64,000 bases of DNA from Blattamonas nauphoetae. Lineage: Eukaryota; Preaxostyla; Oxymonadida. Location: assembly GCA_033064195.1 (NCBI GenBank), contig JARBJD010000050.1, positions 272,560 through 336,559 of the forward strand. Direction: 5' to 3'. The translations under genes were made by a program, and so were the position numbers. How positions within the stretch are numbered: the first letter of the stretch is position 1; each line of letters begins with the position of its first letter. The notes beneath the pieces are model-generated. The model did no database searches, was not told where the DNA came from, and saw only the letters and a program-made list of their open reading frames with translations. Shown in pieces: positions 32,278 to 42,700 of the stretch.

Positions 32278-33189
32278 TTTTATCTCCATCCCCACTCTAT
32301 ATATCGTAAAGAAAACAGCAGAGTTCACATAAACATCCTCTCTCTCCCCGTTTAAGGTTTGAATTACCAGATTTTCCCATTTTCACTCACTTTTTTCCAG
32401 ATTCCAAGTTCAGGTGACTCCTTCTTCATCACACGGTATTCATTTGTCAGATTCGTGATTGAACCGACCTAATACCGTGCATTACATGTGATTCTCCTGG
32501 TTTGTGTCATATATTTCGTTCACACTGACAGACACTCAGCACTTTTTTGAGGCGAGACAGATTGTTTCTCACAGCCAGAAGACAATCTGTACACTTGCAC
32601 TGTGTGATATTTTCTCCAGTTTTCACTCGCGATCGGAACTTTTTTCACAAATTTCTCGTCTTATAGATCACAAACGGGCACTGACTCTTTGTTCGCCCTA
32701 CTCTTCCTCTAATTCCCATCAAATACCGTTTTGAATCAAGAGATACCTCAAAGCACCTCTGTTAGACATGTTCCGCCAATCTTGAAGACTAAATTCATCA
32801 TGATTGTTGATTTTGCCATTCAGAACTTTTCGTGTCTTTTTCTACAATAGATGTCTTTGTGTTGGTTCTCTCACACAGAATGAGCGTTTTATGTAGTTTT
32901 CCATCGTTTCTCTGTTTTCGAACAGATTCTGTGACAAAAAGTGTGCACTATTGTCTTCAACAAAAAAGGACGATATCGAACGCGATCGAACTTAAAATTC
33001 AATAATTTCCCTATTTCTTGTCTACTGAAATAAAGAACGGTAATTGGGCAAAAAATGAATTTTTGGGACGCACATTAGTGTTTTGCGACCTTTCAAAGAG
33101 AATCGCCCATATTTTAGCCGGTTTTGTGGAGGGACTATAAGTCTTCGAACCTGCGCGTCTCTGTTGTTCTTTTTGTGATGGTCGGGAAC

Positions 33190-33227
33190 GAGTGAAAATG
33201 AACAATTGGTGACGTGAGGTGTGAAAT
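33190..33227 (-). promoter_or_regulatory. Family-1 3'-flank element, copy 4
   Basis: GAGTGAAAATGAACAATTGG then TGACGTGAGGTGTGAAA on the plus strand, about 35 bp beyond the stop of copy 4 and nearly identical to the block after copy 5. Confidence 0.5.
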
Positions 33228-33260
33228 CCGTGTTCAATCTCTCTTCTCTCTCTATCCTAC

Positions 33261-35345
33261 TCAAAATCGAACATTCATCCCACTCTCCTTCCGAATCTGT
33301 CTCACGTACTCGACAATCTCCGATGGTGTTCTGCGGTCTCTTCGCGTCAGCCATCCTTCCATCGCGTCTGAATGTCCAGCTTCTCGTTGTCTCTCTACTC
33401 GCTTCTTCCATCTCGACTTCTCATCCTTCTTCATTCTCGCATCGTCTTCTCTGATCATCTTCAGTCTCTCACTCAAATATTTCCCTTTTGTCTTCTCCAC
33501 CAACCACCCCACTTCCCACTCCTCTCTTCCTGTCTCCACAATCTCACCATCTTCGAACAGATCTCGCTCGAGCTCCAGTGTCTTTGTCAAAAGAAGACAA
33601 ACAATCGTCGACAGATCATAGTTGCCTGACTTAGCGTTCAGAATGAACTCTTCTCGCTGAAGAATGAACTGCAGATATTGCTTGGCGGGCTTCAACGCAC
33701 GTTCAAACTGTAACTTTCGGATTCTCTTTCGCTCCTCTTTGTTTTGGATGCTGAATCTTGGATCCCAAATCATGTTGTTGATGGCCCAGATGAGATCCAA
33801 ATGGAACGGACCATGTTTTGTGGGAATAGACATCGGTTTGGATGTGTCGATCACTCGTCCAACCAAAGTCTCCTCCAGCAAGCGAGGAATCAGGTGATGA
33901 AAAGTGCCCCCAATGTTGATGATCATGTGAAGATGAGAGAAGTTGGTTGGTGAAGAGTGAGAGCATGTTCGTTCCAAAAGTGAGTAGAGCTGCTGAACAT
34001 CGGCGAAGGTGGATTCGACGATTGGATGGAGTGATTTGTGAGAGGGGCTGAGACTTTCGGCAGCATATTTCCAGGAAATGTCGAGAATTTTGATCAACTT
34101 GTCAGTTCGGCCTGCAGGTGGACAAACAGACTCACTATTTTGTTGCTCAAGCAGATCGAGGCAGGTGATGATGGTTGATTTGAGAAGAGGAACAAAATCG
34201 GACTTGATCAGAATCTGGACAAGATGAGAAGAGCCAAAGACATACGCGATCAAAGGCGGAGTCAGTATAAAAGAGCAGAGTGATGATGAGAGAGAATCCT
34301 GCACAAAGAACTTCCAGAACAGTGTTTCCGTTGAGAACTGGTGATTCGGAGGGAAGGGTGGTGGAGAGAGCAGAGATGGTTCCATCCGAAGGAGACGATT
34401 CGGTGAAGAGTGACGTCATTTCCGAAACATGCGCGGCCAGTGTGGAACACAGCCGTCCTGCGAACGGGACAAGCTCCGACGAACTTTCAGTCGAGACAGA
34501 AGGCACTTCGAGTCTTCGGAGGAAGAAATGTGATTCATAATCAGACTTGCATCGAGCTGAGAGCACTTCGAGAGCCATTTTCGACACTTCGAGATGTGGG
34601 GAGAAACACAGTTGAGCCAGAATCCTTAAATGTGGAAAAGATGACACTGAACTCTTACAATGGTCGAGAAATGCGAGAAATTGAGTTTTGTGGTGGGTGA
34701 GGAAGGTGGAAGTCGATCGAAGTGTGGATGTCCACAACGAAAGACAATTTCCGATCTGTAGCATAATCAAGGAAATGTGAAGGAAGACAAACTTCTGTGA
34801 GCATAGTTTTATCCCAATTTGAGAACATCCATTTGAAGAAGAAGGAGGGAATCGATGATTCACATATTCGAACACATTCATCTTCTGATGTTTTCCCTGA
34901 CAAAATAGAGCACGAAATACAACGATGAAAACATGAAGTCAAGAGAACACCAATCAGAAACAACAACTGGGGGAGAGAAATCTGAGAAACGATGACGAAA
35001 CAAGAATCACACTGAGACTTCAGATGGCTGTGTCTGTTTGCAATATTCCTCAAGAGGTTCGATGTACTCCACACCAAGTATTGTTGAGAGGGCCCAATCA
35101 GATGCTGACAAAATCATCAACGGCGATGAAATAAATCAGTTGTGACAAACCTGTCACAAGAGTGAGGAGGCTATTGAACATCGTGGGACGGAGTGTTTTG
35201 CACTCCCCACAAATCCGACTTAGAAACGCTTCGATACAGGCCTGGTGAACAATGAACGAGATATCGAAGAGAAAGGTGATCGAACTGTTTGTTTCGCTTT
35301 CGGGATGTTAATTTGAGGAAATGATGATGTCATGTTGAGATCCAT
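33261..35345 (-). CDS. Family-1 helical protein, copy 4 (complete, 613 residues)
   Basis: Exons on the minus strand: 35286-35345, 35151-35241, 35013-35104, 34951-34981, 34793-34896, 34246-34755 and 33261-34214. Introns are 44, 46, 31, 54, 37 and 31 nt, GT..AG. The 1842-nt coding length equals copy 3. The start is MDLNMTSSFPQINIPKAKQT, again exactly 20 codons in exon 1. Characteristic stretches are RICGECKTLRPTM, KTSEDECVRICESSIPSFF, IGNCLSLWTSTL and GREEWEVGWLVEKTKGKYLS. It is open and intact. No signal peptide or membrane segment stands out. Its 3' neighbour is gene B plus the TIR element; its 5' neighbour is gene C, divergent. Confidence 0.85.
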
Positions 35346-35436
35346 GCAATCCTGATGCAGTAACAAGTAATGGAGACGCCTGAAATGTCGATTTATCATC
35401 GGATGGATGAGTCGAGGTCAAGATTGTTTTGTCTTT

Positions 35437-35445
35437 GGTTTGATC
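35437..35445 (-). promoter_or_regulatory. Upstream motif of family-1 copy 4
   Basis: GATCAAACC on the coding strand, 92-100 bases before the ATG at 35345. A GATGGATGAGTCG patch (35402-35414) lies between motif and start, as in copies 3 and 5. Gene C starts only about 97 bp beyond on the other strand, so the element could serve both. Confidence 0.6.
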
Positions 35446-35541
35446 AGTACGATCGATTCACCTAACCTTTTTGAACTATTTCTTCCACTCCCCTAATTTG
35501 TCAGTCACAGAATGTGATGACTGTTTGGGTTTCCGATCTCT

Positions 35542-36888
35542 ATGTCAACAGAAGAAACAACGTTCATGATGTTACTTGAACACATCCCAACTGTCCTTAC
35601 TCACTCCATCGGCTTTGCTTCTCCAGAACTGAGAGAGTTTATCTCGCAATGCTTCCTCTTCATCAGACACGCCATTCAATACAAGATGATCCCCCAAGTT
35701 GTCGCCGACTGCTTCCGGTTGCTGGACTTCCTTCTCGATGCCTCGGCCGAAGCGACTATCGAGACACACAACTCCGTCCATCTCAAAGACCAGGACCTCC
35801 GCTGGGTGGTGTCGAGCGACGGGGCTCCAAAAACATTCATTCTCGGCCGCACCGACGTCTTCTCCCAGCAGGAGCTGGTTCGGGCGATCAACCAGCTGAT
35901 GGCGGGATTGAACGACTGCAACGACATGTTTCCGCGTGTGTTCCACAGCCAGCTGATCCGTCTGGCTGATCCGCTGTATCTGAAGAAGAAGGCCGACGGG
36001 CACGAACAGGCGAGCTTCCATCTCGTCTGCAACAATCCAGAGTGGGACGTGTTCTTCGCGTGTCTTCGTCTCTTGTTTGAACCGATCATCCGGATTGACC
36101 TTCAGATTGACGGAAGAGAGAGGGAGTTGAAGGAACCTGAGGTTCAGAACTGGCGAATCCTCCAACAGGAGTTGTACGACAAGGCGTTTCTGGTTGTCAA
36201 AGAACTGGTGCAGAACAAGCAAGAGTTTGTGGATGTCTACAGACCACATCTGTTGGTGATGTTCGAAAACGACAGGAAGGGAAATCTGTTCCAACTTGTG
36301 AGCGATTCGAGCTGCATCGATGTTGGAAAGGCAGTCGAAACGATGGACAGCTGGGACTCGGAGATCTGTGGGTTTCTTCGGTGGATGCGGATGAGGAAGA
36401 AGAAAGAGGGGACGAAAGATGATGTGGAGGCTGGCCAGCAGATGCGCGAGCACTTCGAGAAGGACGCTCAGATCCGGCAGTTCTTGTCGTACTCGTATTA
36501 TCCGAACCCAACACTGCGAATGTATCAACAGCAGTCCATCGCGATCGAAGACATCACCGCGAGCTTCACCTTCTACATGGAGCAAGGCCAGTGTGGGCTG
36601 TTGAACCTGAACACGATCCACCCCGAGACGCAGCCGCAGCTGACGACACTCGTGGAACACCTGAACAGACTGACCGACATCTCGCCTCCGCACGAATACT
36701 GGCAGGGGAGCTTCCCGTACTTCATGCTGTTCCTGATTGAGGAGGGAGGGCGGCAGTTCCTGAACCATCTGAAGCACGAGCGATGGGAAGTGGTGAAGCA
36801 ACGGCAGGCGATCCTGAATGGGGACATCGAAGCGAAGACCCACATTTTGGAGTGCAAGGGGGCTCTGAATGTGATGAGTGTGATTTAG
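35542..36888 (+). CDS. Gene C, unidentified helical protein (448 residues)
   Basis: An intact frame with strong protein character, probably an alpha-helical repeat protein: FISQCFLFIRHAIQYKMIPQ, FHSQLIRLADPLYLKKK, DVFFACLRLLFEPIIRIDLQ, ELYDKAFLVVKELVQNKQEF, YFMLFLIEEGGRQFLNHLKH. It is GC-richer than its surroundings. In-frame sense continues after the TAG at 36886-36888 for about 50 codons (YYLAKLIAHPNAQTIKVAIQ, FMLTTCTTPNARTAFVSNT), so the protein may have been truncated by a single change. Loose resemblance to armadillo-type scaffold proteins such as Rictor was considered but not supported. It runs into the shared module and converges on family-1 copy 5. A long antisense frame (498 codons) is a shadow of its GC-rich third positions. 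Confidence 0.65.
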   Translation: MSTEETTFMMLLEHIPTVLTHSIGFASPELREFISQCFLFIRHAIQYKMIPQVVADCFRLLDFLLDASAEATIETHNSVHLKDQDLRWVVSSDGAPKTFILGRTDVFSQQELVRAINQLMAGLNDCNDMFPRVFHSQLIRLADPLYLKKKADGHEQASFHLVCNNPEWDVFFACLRLLFEPIIRIDLQIDGRERELKEPEVQNWRILQQELYDKAFLVVKELVQNKQEFVDVYRPHLLVMFENDRKGNLFQLVSDSSCIDVGKAVETMDSWDSEICGFLRWMRMRKKKEGTKDDVEAGQQMREHFEKDAQIRQFLSYSYYPNPTLRMYQQQSIAIEDITASFTFYMEQGQCGLLNLNTIHPETQPQLTTLVEHLNRLTDISPPHEYWQGSFPYFMLFLIEEGGRQFLNHLKHERWEVVKQRQAILNGDIEAKTHILECKGALNVMSVI

Positions 36889-37053
36889 TACTATCTGGCG
36901 AAGCTGATTGCTCACCCGAATGCACAGACGATCAAAGTTGCGATTCAATTCATGCTGACGACGTGCACAACACCAAACGCTCGGACAGCATTCGTGTCGA
37001 ACACATTCTTCTTTTTTGTTGTTGGGAGGGAACATTGGTCCGTTTCTGAAGAC

Positions 37054-37365
37054 TGAGACATCGATCACGAGGACGAGTTCAGCGTGGTTTCGGATGAGAG
37101 AGCCGAAGACAGTGGAGAATCTGAACCAACTGTTGCTAAGTTAGATTGTCCAGCGACACAAGCCACAACTTCCACCCTGGGGGATTCGTCAGGTGACAAT
37201 GACGATCCACACAAGATTGGGGGAGTTCACAGGGCATGCTTTCTCAAAGTTTCGGGAGATTTCGGGAGACATTTTGGAGACTGATGCAGCAGAGAAAGGG
37301 GTAGTGCTTGTTTGTTTTGACAACTTCTTGATTTTGACACTTCACAATCACTTTTCACATTCCAG
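37054..37365 (+). repeat. Shared 3' module, copy in cassette 3
   Basis: The match to the other two modules starts at GACATCGATCACGAGGACGA and runs to the CACATTCCAG block. The reading frame is damaged relative to the cassette-1 copy (an in-frame stop and a small internal duplication of TTTCGGGAGA). The upstream sequence is the end of gene C, unrelated to what precedes the module in cassettes 1 and 2. Confidence 0.65.
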
Positions 37366-37413
37366 GTAATCGAACCTGTTCGTATCTGCTGTTCTCTCTG
37401 GATGGTGGGAAAC

Positions 37414-37450
37414 GAGTGAAAATGAACAATTGGTGACGTGAGGTGTGAAA
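37414..37450 (-). promoter_or_regulatory. Family-1 3'-flank element, copy 5
   Basis: GAGTGAAAATGAACAATTGG then TGACGTGAGGTGTGAAA on the plus strand, about 35 bp beyond the stop of copy 5. Confidence 0.5.
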
Positions 37451-37484
37451 TCCGTGTTCAATCTCTCTTCTCTCTCTATCCTAC

Positions 37485-39564
37485 TCAAAATCGAACATTC
37501 ATCCCACTCTCCGAACTCCCACGTTTCAGGTATTCCACTATCCCTGACTGTGTTTCGTTGTCCATTCGCGTCAGCCATCCTTCCATCGCATCAGAATGTC
37601 CAGCTTCTCGGAGTCTCTCCACTCGCTTCTTCCATCTCGACTTCTCATCCTTCTTCATTCTCACATCGTCTTCTCTGATAGTCTTCAGTCTCTTCCCCAA
37701 CTCTTTCTCATTTGTCTTCTCCACCAACCACCCCACTTCCCACTCCTCTCTTCCTGTCTCCACAATCTCACCATATTCAAACAGTTCGCGCTCGAGCGCC
37801 AACGTCCGGGCAGAAAGACGACTAATTCGAGATGGCAGATCATAGTTGCCTGACTTAGCCTTTGGAATGAACTCCTCTCGCTTAAGAATGAACTGCAGAT
37901 ATTCCTTCGCTGGTGTCAACACTCGTTCAAACTGCAACATTCGGATTCTCTTCCGCTCTTCTTCATCTTCAGCGATGTTTCTTGGATCCCAAATCAAGTT
38001 GAAGATTGTCCGGATGAGTCTCAAATGGAAATCTGCGTTTGAGGTTGGAACTGCTCTCGGCTGGGTTGTGTCTATCACTCGCTCAACCAGATTCTCTTCC
38101 AGCATCCGAGGAATCAGATGAGGGTGAATTGAACTGATGTTGATTATCATTCGAAGATGGCAGGAATGATATGGCGAGGAGTGGCGGCAAGTTCGCTCCA
38201 AAAGTGAGCACAGCTGTGGATCATCGAAGGCAGATTCGGCAATCGGACTGAATAATCCGCGATGATTGCAGAGGCAGTCGGAAGCACGGTCCCATGAACG
38301 GTTGAGAATTTTGATCAAGTTTATTTCGCTTGCAGGTGATAAATTTGATTCACTTTCCTGTCGCTCAAGCAGATCGAGGCAGACGATGATGGCTGATTTG
38401 AGAAGAGGAACAAAGTGGTGACCGATCAGAATCTGGACAAGATGAGAAGAGACAAAGACACACGTCTTCAAACATAGCCTCAGGTTGGATGAGTAGTCGG
38501 TCGAAAAGTGAGAATCCTGCACAAAGAACTTCCAAAATATCATTTCCATTGAGAATTGATGATTCGGAGGGAAGGGTGGCGGAGAGAGCAGAGACGGTTC
38601 CATCCGAAGGCGACGATTCGGCGAAGAGCGACTTCATTTCCGAAACATGCTCGGTCAATGTGGAACACAGTCGTTCTGTGAACGGGACACGCTTCGATGA
38701 ACGTTTCGTCGAACCAGAAGGCACTTTGAGTGTTCGGAGGAATTCGTGTGTTTCTAAATATGACTTGCATCGTGTGGAGAGCGCTTGGAGAGCCATCTTC
38801 GACACTTCGGAATGTAGTGAGAAACACAGCTGGGCTAGAACAGTCAAACGAGGGATAGATGATTTTGAAGCATGTGAATGATCGAGAAAGGCGAGAAATT
38901 GGGTTTTGTGGTGGGCGAGGAAGATGGAAGACGATCGAAGAGTGGATGTCCACAATAGCACACAACCTCCTATCTGAGACAAAATGATGGAAACCAGGAG
39001 GAAGAAAAACTTCATTGATCACATTTTTAGGCAAAGTTGAGATCATTGATTTGAGGAAGAAGGATGGAATCGACGATTCGCAGATTCGAACACATTCGTC
39101 TTCTGATGTTTTCCCTGACCAAACCAATCACAAAATACAACGATGAAAACATGAAGTCAAGAGAACACCAATCAGAGACAACAGTTTTGGGAGAGTAATC
39201 TGAGAATCGATGACCAAACTAGAATCACACTGGAACATCACAAGGTTGTGTCTGTTCACAATATTCCTCAAGAGGTGTGATGTACTCAACATCAAGAATT
39301 GCTGAGAGGGCCCAATCAGATTCTGTCAAAATCATCAGCAACATGGAATCGAAACAAGGCGAGACAAACTTGTCACAAGAGTGAGGAGGCTATTCAACAT
39401 CGTGGGACGGAGTGTTTCGCACTCCCCACAAATCCGGCTTAGAAACGCTTCGAGACATGCCTGGTGAATAATTAACGAGATATCGAAGAGAAATGGGATC
39501 GAACTTGGCTTTTCACTTTTGTCGCGTCAATCTGAGGAAAAGATGGGCTCGAGTCGATATTCAT
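37485..39564 (-). CDS. Family-1 helical protein, copy 5 (complete, 611 residues)
   Basis: Exons on the minus strand: 39505-39564, 39370-39460, 39231-39322, 39169-39199, 39011-39114, 38464-38973 and 37485-38432. Introns are 44, 47, 31, 54, 37 and 31 nt, GT..AG. The total is 1836 nt, open throughout. The start is MNIDSSPSFPQIDATKVKSQ, followed by ACLEAFLSRICGECETLRP, KSDWALSAILDVEY, KTSEDECVRICESSIPSFF and IGGCVLLWTSTL, ending GMNVRF. The last exon is two codons shorter than in copies 3 and 4. Function unknown. It is divergent from the beta-helix gene at 39718, with only 153 bp between starts. Confidence 0.85.
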
Positions 39565-39655
39565 GGGATTTCGGTGAGTGAAATAGTTTTGGAGATGTCA
39601 AAAATGTCGATATAACACCGGATGGATAAGTCGGGGTCCAGAGCTTTGTGTCTTT

Positions 39656-39664
39656 GGTTAGATC
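39656..39664 (-). promoter_or_regulatory. Upstream motif of family-1 copy 5
   Basis: GATCTAACC on the coding strand (one base different from copies 2-4), 92-100 bases before the ATG at 39564. It lies 54 bp from the ATG of the divergent beta-helix gene. Confidence 0.55.
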
Positions 39665-39717
39665 TGAATCGTGGAAACTTCTCCTGAGAACCTCACAATC
39701 CGAAGAAACACGAATCC

Positions 39718-42700
39718 ATGTTAATCATCCTGCTACTGATCACATTTTGTATATCTGGAAATTCCCCTCCAGATGTTCTTCCGTCACTGACCGACTCTGT
39801 CTTTTCCACGTCAAATGTGGAATCTAATGCTGAACGTGTTGTGCGGTTCCTCCCACTGAAGGCATATGAATCGACTACGCTCTTCTTGCAATCAATGGCC
39901 ATTTCAATCCATGGTTTATATGAAACTCTGTCGCGCATTGTTGAAGGCGGATCAGCACGTGGAAGCTTGATTGATGTTGTGAACTCAACGACAACACTCT
40001 CACATCTCTGTTTCCATCCATCAGAAATCCGGTCAGTGAGAGTGGGAATCTCTTCATTTGTGGAGATAATTGACAGCGAAATCTGGATTCCTTCAGCAGA
40101 CTCGCCTCTTGAATGCAACTCTGGATTTCTTCATGTTGAACACAGTTCATTTGCATTGATGAACCCCACACAAACAACGCCGTCTCTGGCCACCTCAATG
40201 TCATCAGAATCGTCAGTCGTTTTCTGTTCGTGTTCATTTTCGGATTTGGGAGTATCTGACGATGGTCCGCTCTTTTGCAGCACAAATGTGTCGAATGTGA
40301 CGCTTCTGAACTTGAAGATGTCGAACATCTCGACAACCCACTCATCACTCGCCCATCACAACTCCAATCGAATTGGGAATGTGAGCATTGTGGGGTCATC
40401 CGTGAAAGACAGCGAAAATGCTCTGACAGGTGGACTTGTTCCCGGAATGAGTCTCGCGACCTCGTTTTTCGTTGCGAACACGACGATCTCGAAGTGTTTC
40501 ACAAACGCTATCGACATCACCGAAAACAACCCATCCATGACCCAAACAACACTCTCAGCCTCCCACACCTTCATCAACTGCTCATGGACATCAACCACAT
40601 CCTCTCAACACGGAGGAGCGATCTTCTGCGACAGCGTGGGATCGTTGACAGTTCTTTCTTGTTCATTTACCGAATGCAAAGCGACCACAGCCGACCTGTC
40701 CCAAGGTGGGGCGATTCGATTTACAGGAACCTCAAAGTTCTCGTTATGTGTGAACAACTCCAGATTTGGTTCATGTTCATCTGCTCAGCAAGCAGGGTCT
40801 CTCTCCTGCAATTTCCCGTCAAATCTTGAAATATCCCGAACTAATTTCTCGAAATCAACATCGGCCATTACTATACCAACCACCCACCTCAGATTCCCTC
40901 CAGCAGGCACCATCCTCTCCCATCTTCGGTTCGAGGAAGGACTCGCCTACAGCAGACATGCAAATGCGGGTGCCATTGATTTCGACACGATCCTCGGCAC
41001 TCTGACACACTCCAATCTTCTTTTCAACTCGAACAAGGCGGGGCTCGGAGGGGCGATATCGTATTCTGCGCTGACTGGCTCTGATGTCTCCTGGTTCAGC
41101 TGCATCTTCTTCAACAACGTAGCCACCATATTATTGCCAATCGCTGATGATCCTGGAAACAGCTGTTCGCGTGGAAATGATCTATTTTTCTCGGAAGATC
41201 AGAAAGAGTGGAACATGACGCTGGCGAGAGAAGGGTCGTTTAGAAACTGCTTCTCGAATTCAAACATCCCAAAAATCGCCATCGATGTGAGCGAATCCCT
41301 CTCAATCAGATTTCCGACGAACAAAACGCTTCTATCCGATCTTTTACCAACTCCCAGCCCAATCGTGAGTGTCCGAGATGACGCGAATGATGAGGCTGGT
41401 TGTGGGATGAATTACTTTCTTCCTTGCAAGACGTTGGGATATGCTGGAAAGAACCAACTGCCTTCGTCGACAGGAGAAGTGCTGGTTGAGACGGGATTGT
41501 ATGCAGAGACGATGGGATTTGTTGTGGACGCAAAGAGTATGACGATCACATCGTTTGGAAACGAGAATCCAGTTTTCGATCTTTCGTCAGTTCAGGAGAC
41601 ATTCATGACGATCTCGAATGGATTCGACGCAAATCTGAAAAATTTGTCATTCATCATCGCAACTCGTCCACTCGTTGAACACACAGGAACAGGGAAAGTG
41701 AACATGGACTCTTGTTTGTTTGTGGGAAGCGGGAATGGAGATCCAGTCACTCCACATCTGATCTCGATCTCGACGGGGGCTCTCGCTGTGATCAACACGA
41801 ACTTTTCTTCTCTGAAAATGGGAAGTGGAGGACTCCTGAAATGGGACGCCTCAGAATCTGTCACTCTGACCAACCTCTTCTTCCTGAATTTGGAGACAAC
41901 ACACTCAGCTCCATTCACAATCACTCCAGCAGCGACTCTGTCACTGAGTGGATTGTATTTCGAGAGATGTGTGGGAGCGTCATTCTCGGATTTTGGAGTC
42001 GATCCATCAGCCTTCTCACAAATGACAACCATCAATTCCTTGTTGAGCACAAGCGCAAGCCCTCGAACTACGCTGAACGATGGCGAACAGCTGACACTCT
42101 GGCCAAGTTATCAAATGGTTGTGGATGGGAACGAAGGAGTGGACGAGGCGTTCTGTTGGTTGACATCAAAGAAATGCCGAACACTCAGCAACCTGGTCAC
42201 TCGATTGGGATCGAATTTCGAAGGAAGGATTCGCATCGTGAAAGGAAAAATCATGGAAGCAAAAATTGAGCCGGTAAACTCACAAATCTTAACTGTCACA
42301 GGAGAATCACAAACAGAATCCATTATCTGCCTCAAATCGTCAGAAAACAGTCTTATTATCGTCCCATCAGCATCGTCTTTATCGCTCTCATGCCTCACTC
42401 TGACTCTCCCAAGCGAACAGACCCAATCGCCATACTTTTCATCCTCAGGAACCCTCCACATCACATCAGTCAAATTCATTTTCGATTCTTCAGACGTTCC
42501 GCTTTCCGTTGGTCTTTTTTCTGTGAACTCTGGAACTGTTGTTCTGTCTTACTTTGCTCTCTCAATTCCGCCGACATCAAACTCTCTCTTCATTGTCAAC
42601 GGTGGATTGCTTCATTTGGGTCAGACATGCAAACTCGTGAATCCCTCGTCGGCCACCCACTCCGTCTCTATCTTCTCGCTGTCGTCAGGAACACTCAGAC

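Larger units (their letters stand above)
30407..33137. mobile_element. 2.7-kb TIR element with TAA target duplication
   Basis: The ends are TAGACCCTCCACAAAACCGG at 30407-30426 and the inverse of TAGTCCCTCCACAAAACCGG at 33118-33137, one mismatch in 20. They are flanked by TAA (30404-30406, 33138-33140). Removing the element plus one TAA restores the spacing seen in the cassette-1 and cassette-3 flanks, which supports a 3-bp rather than a 2-bp duplication. A TAA/TWA duplication suggests PIF/Harbinger-type elements, but the end sequence is not diagnostic. No transposase is recognised. Confidence 0.7.

Noticed and set aside
32222-33137. A separate 0.9-kb MITE defined by the internal end copy at 32222
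   Set aside because: No flanking duplication at its left side, whereas the outer pair 30407/33137 has one and restores the cassette spacing.
30407-33137. Tc1/mariner-type TA duplication for this element
   Set aside because: Treating TA as the duplication leaves extra bases compared with the sister flanks; TAA gives an exact fit.
4160-36888. Reassigned TAA/TAG codons (glutamine), because several stops sit where glutamine would fit
   Set aside because: The 2776- and 1557-codon frames and all intact family-1 genes contain no in-frame TAA/TAG but use CAA/CAG normally; C-to-T decay is simpler.
35572-37068. 498-codon minus-strand frame opposite gene C
   Set aside because: Shadow frame in GC-rich coding DNA; the plus-strand protein has the folded-protein composition and the minus one does not.
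30072-37365. Shared 3' module as a CRISPR-like or satellite repeat
   Set aside because: Only three long dispersed copies, each tied to the same gene pair; no short regular spacing.
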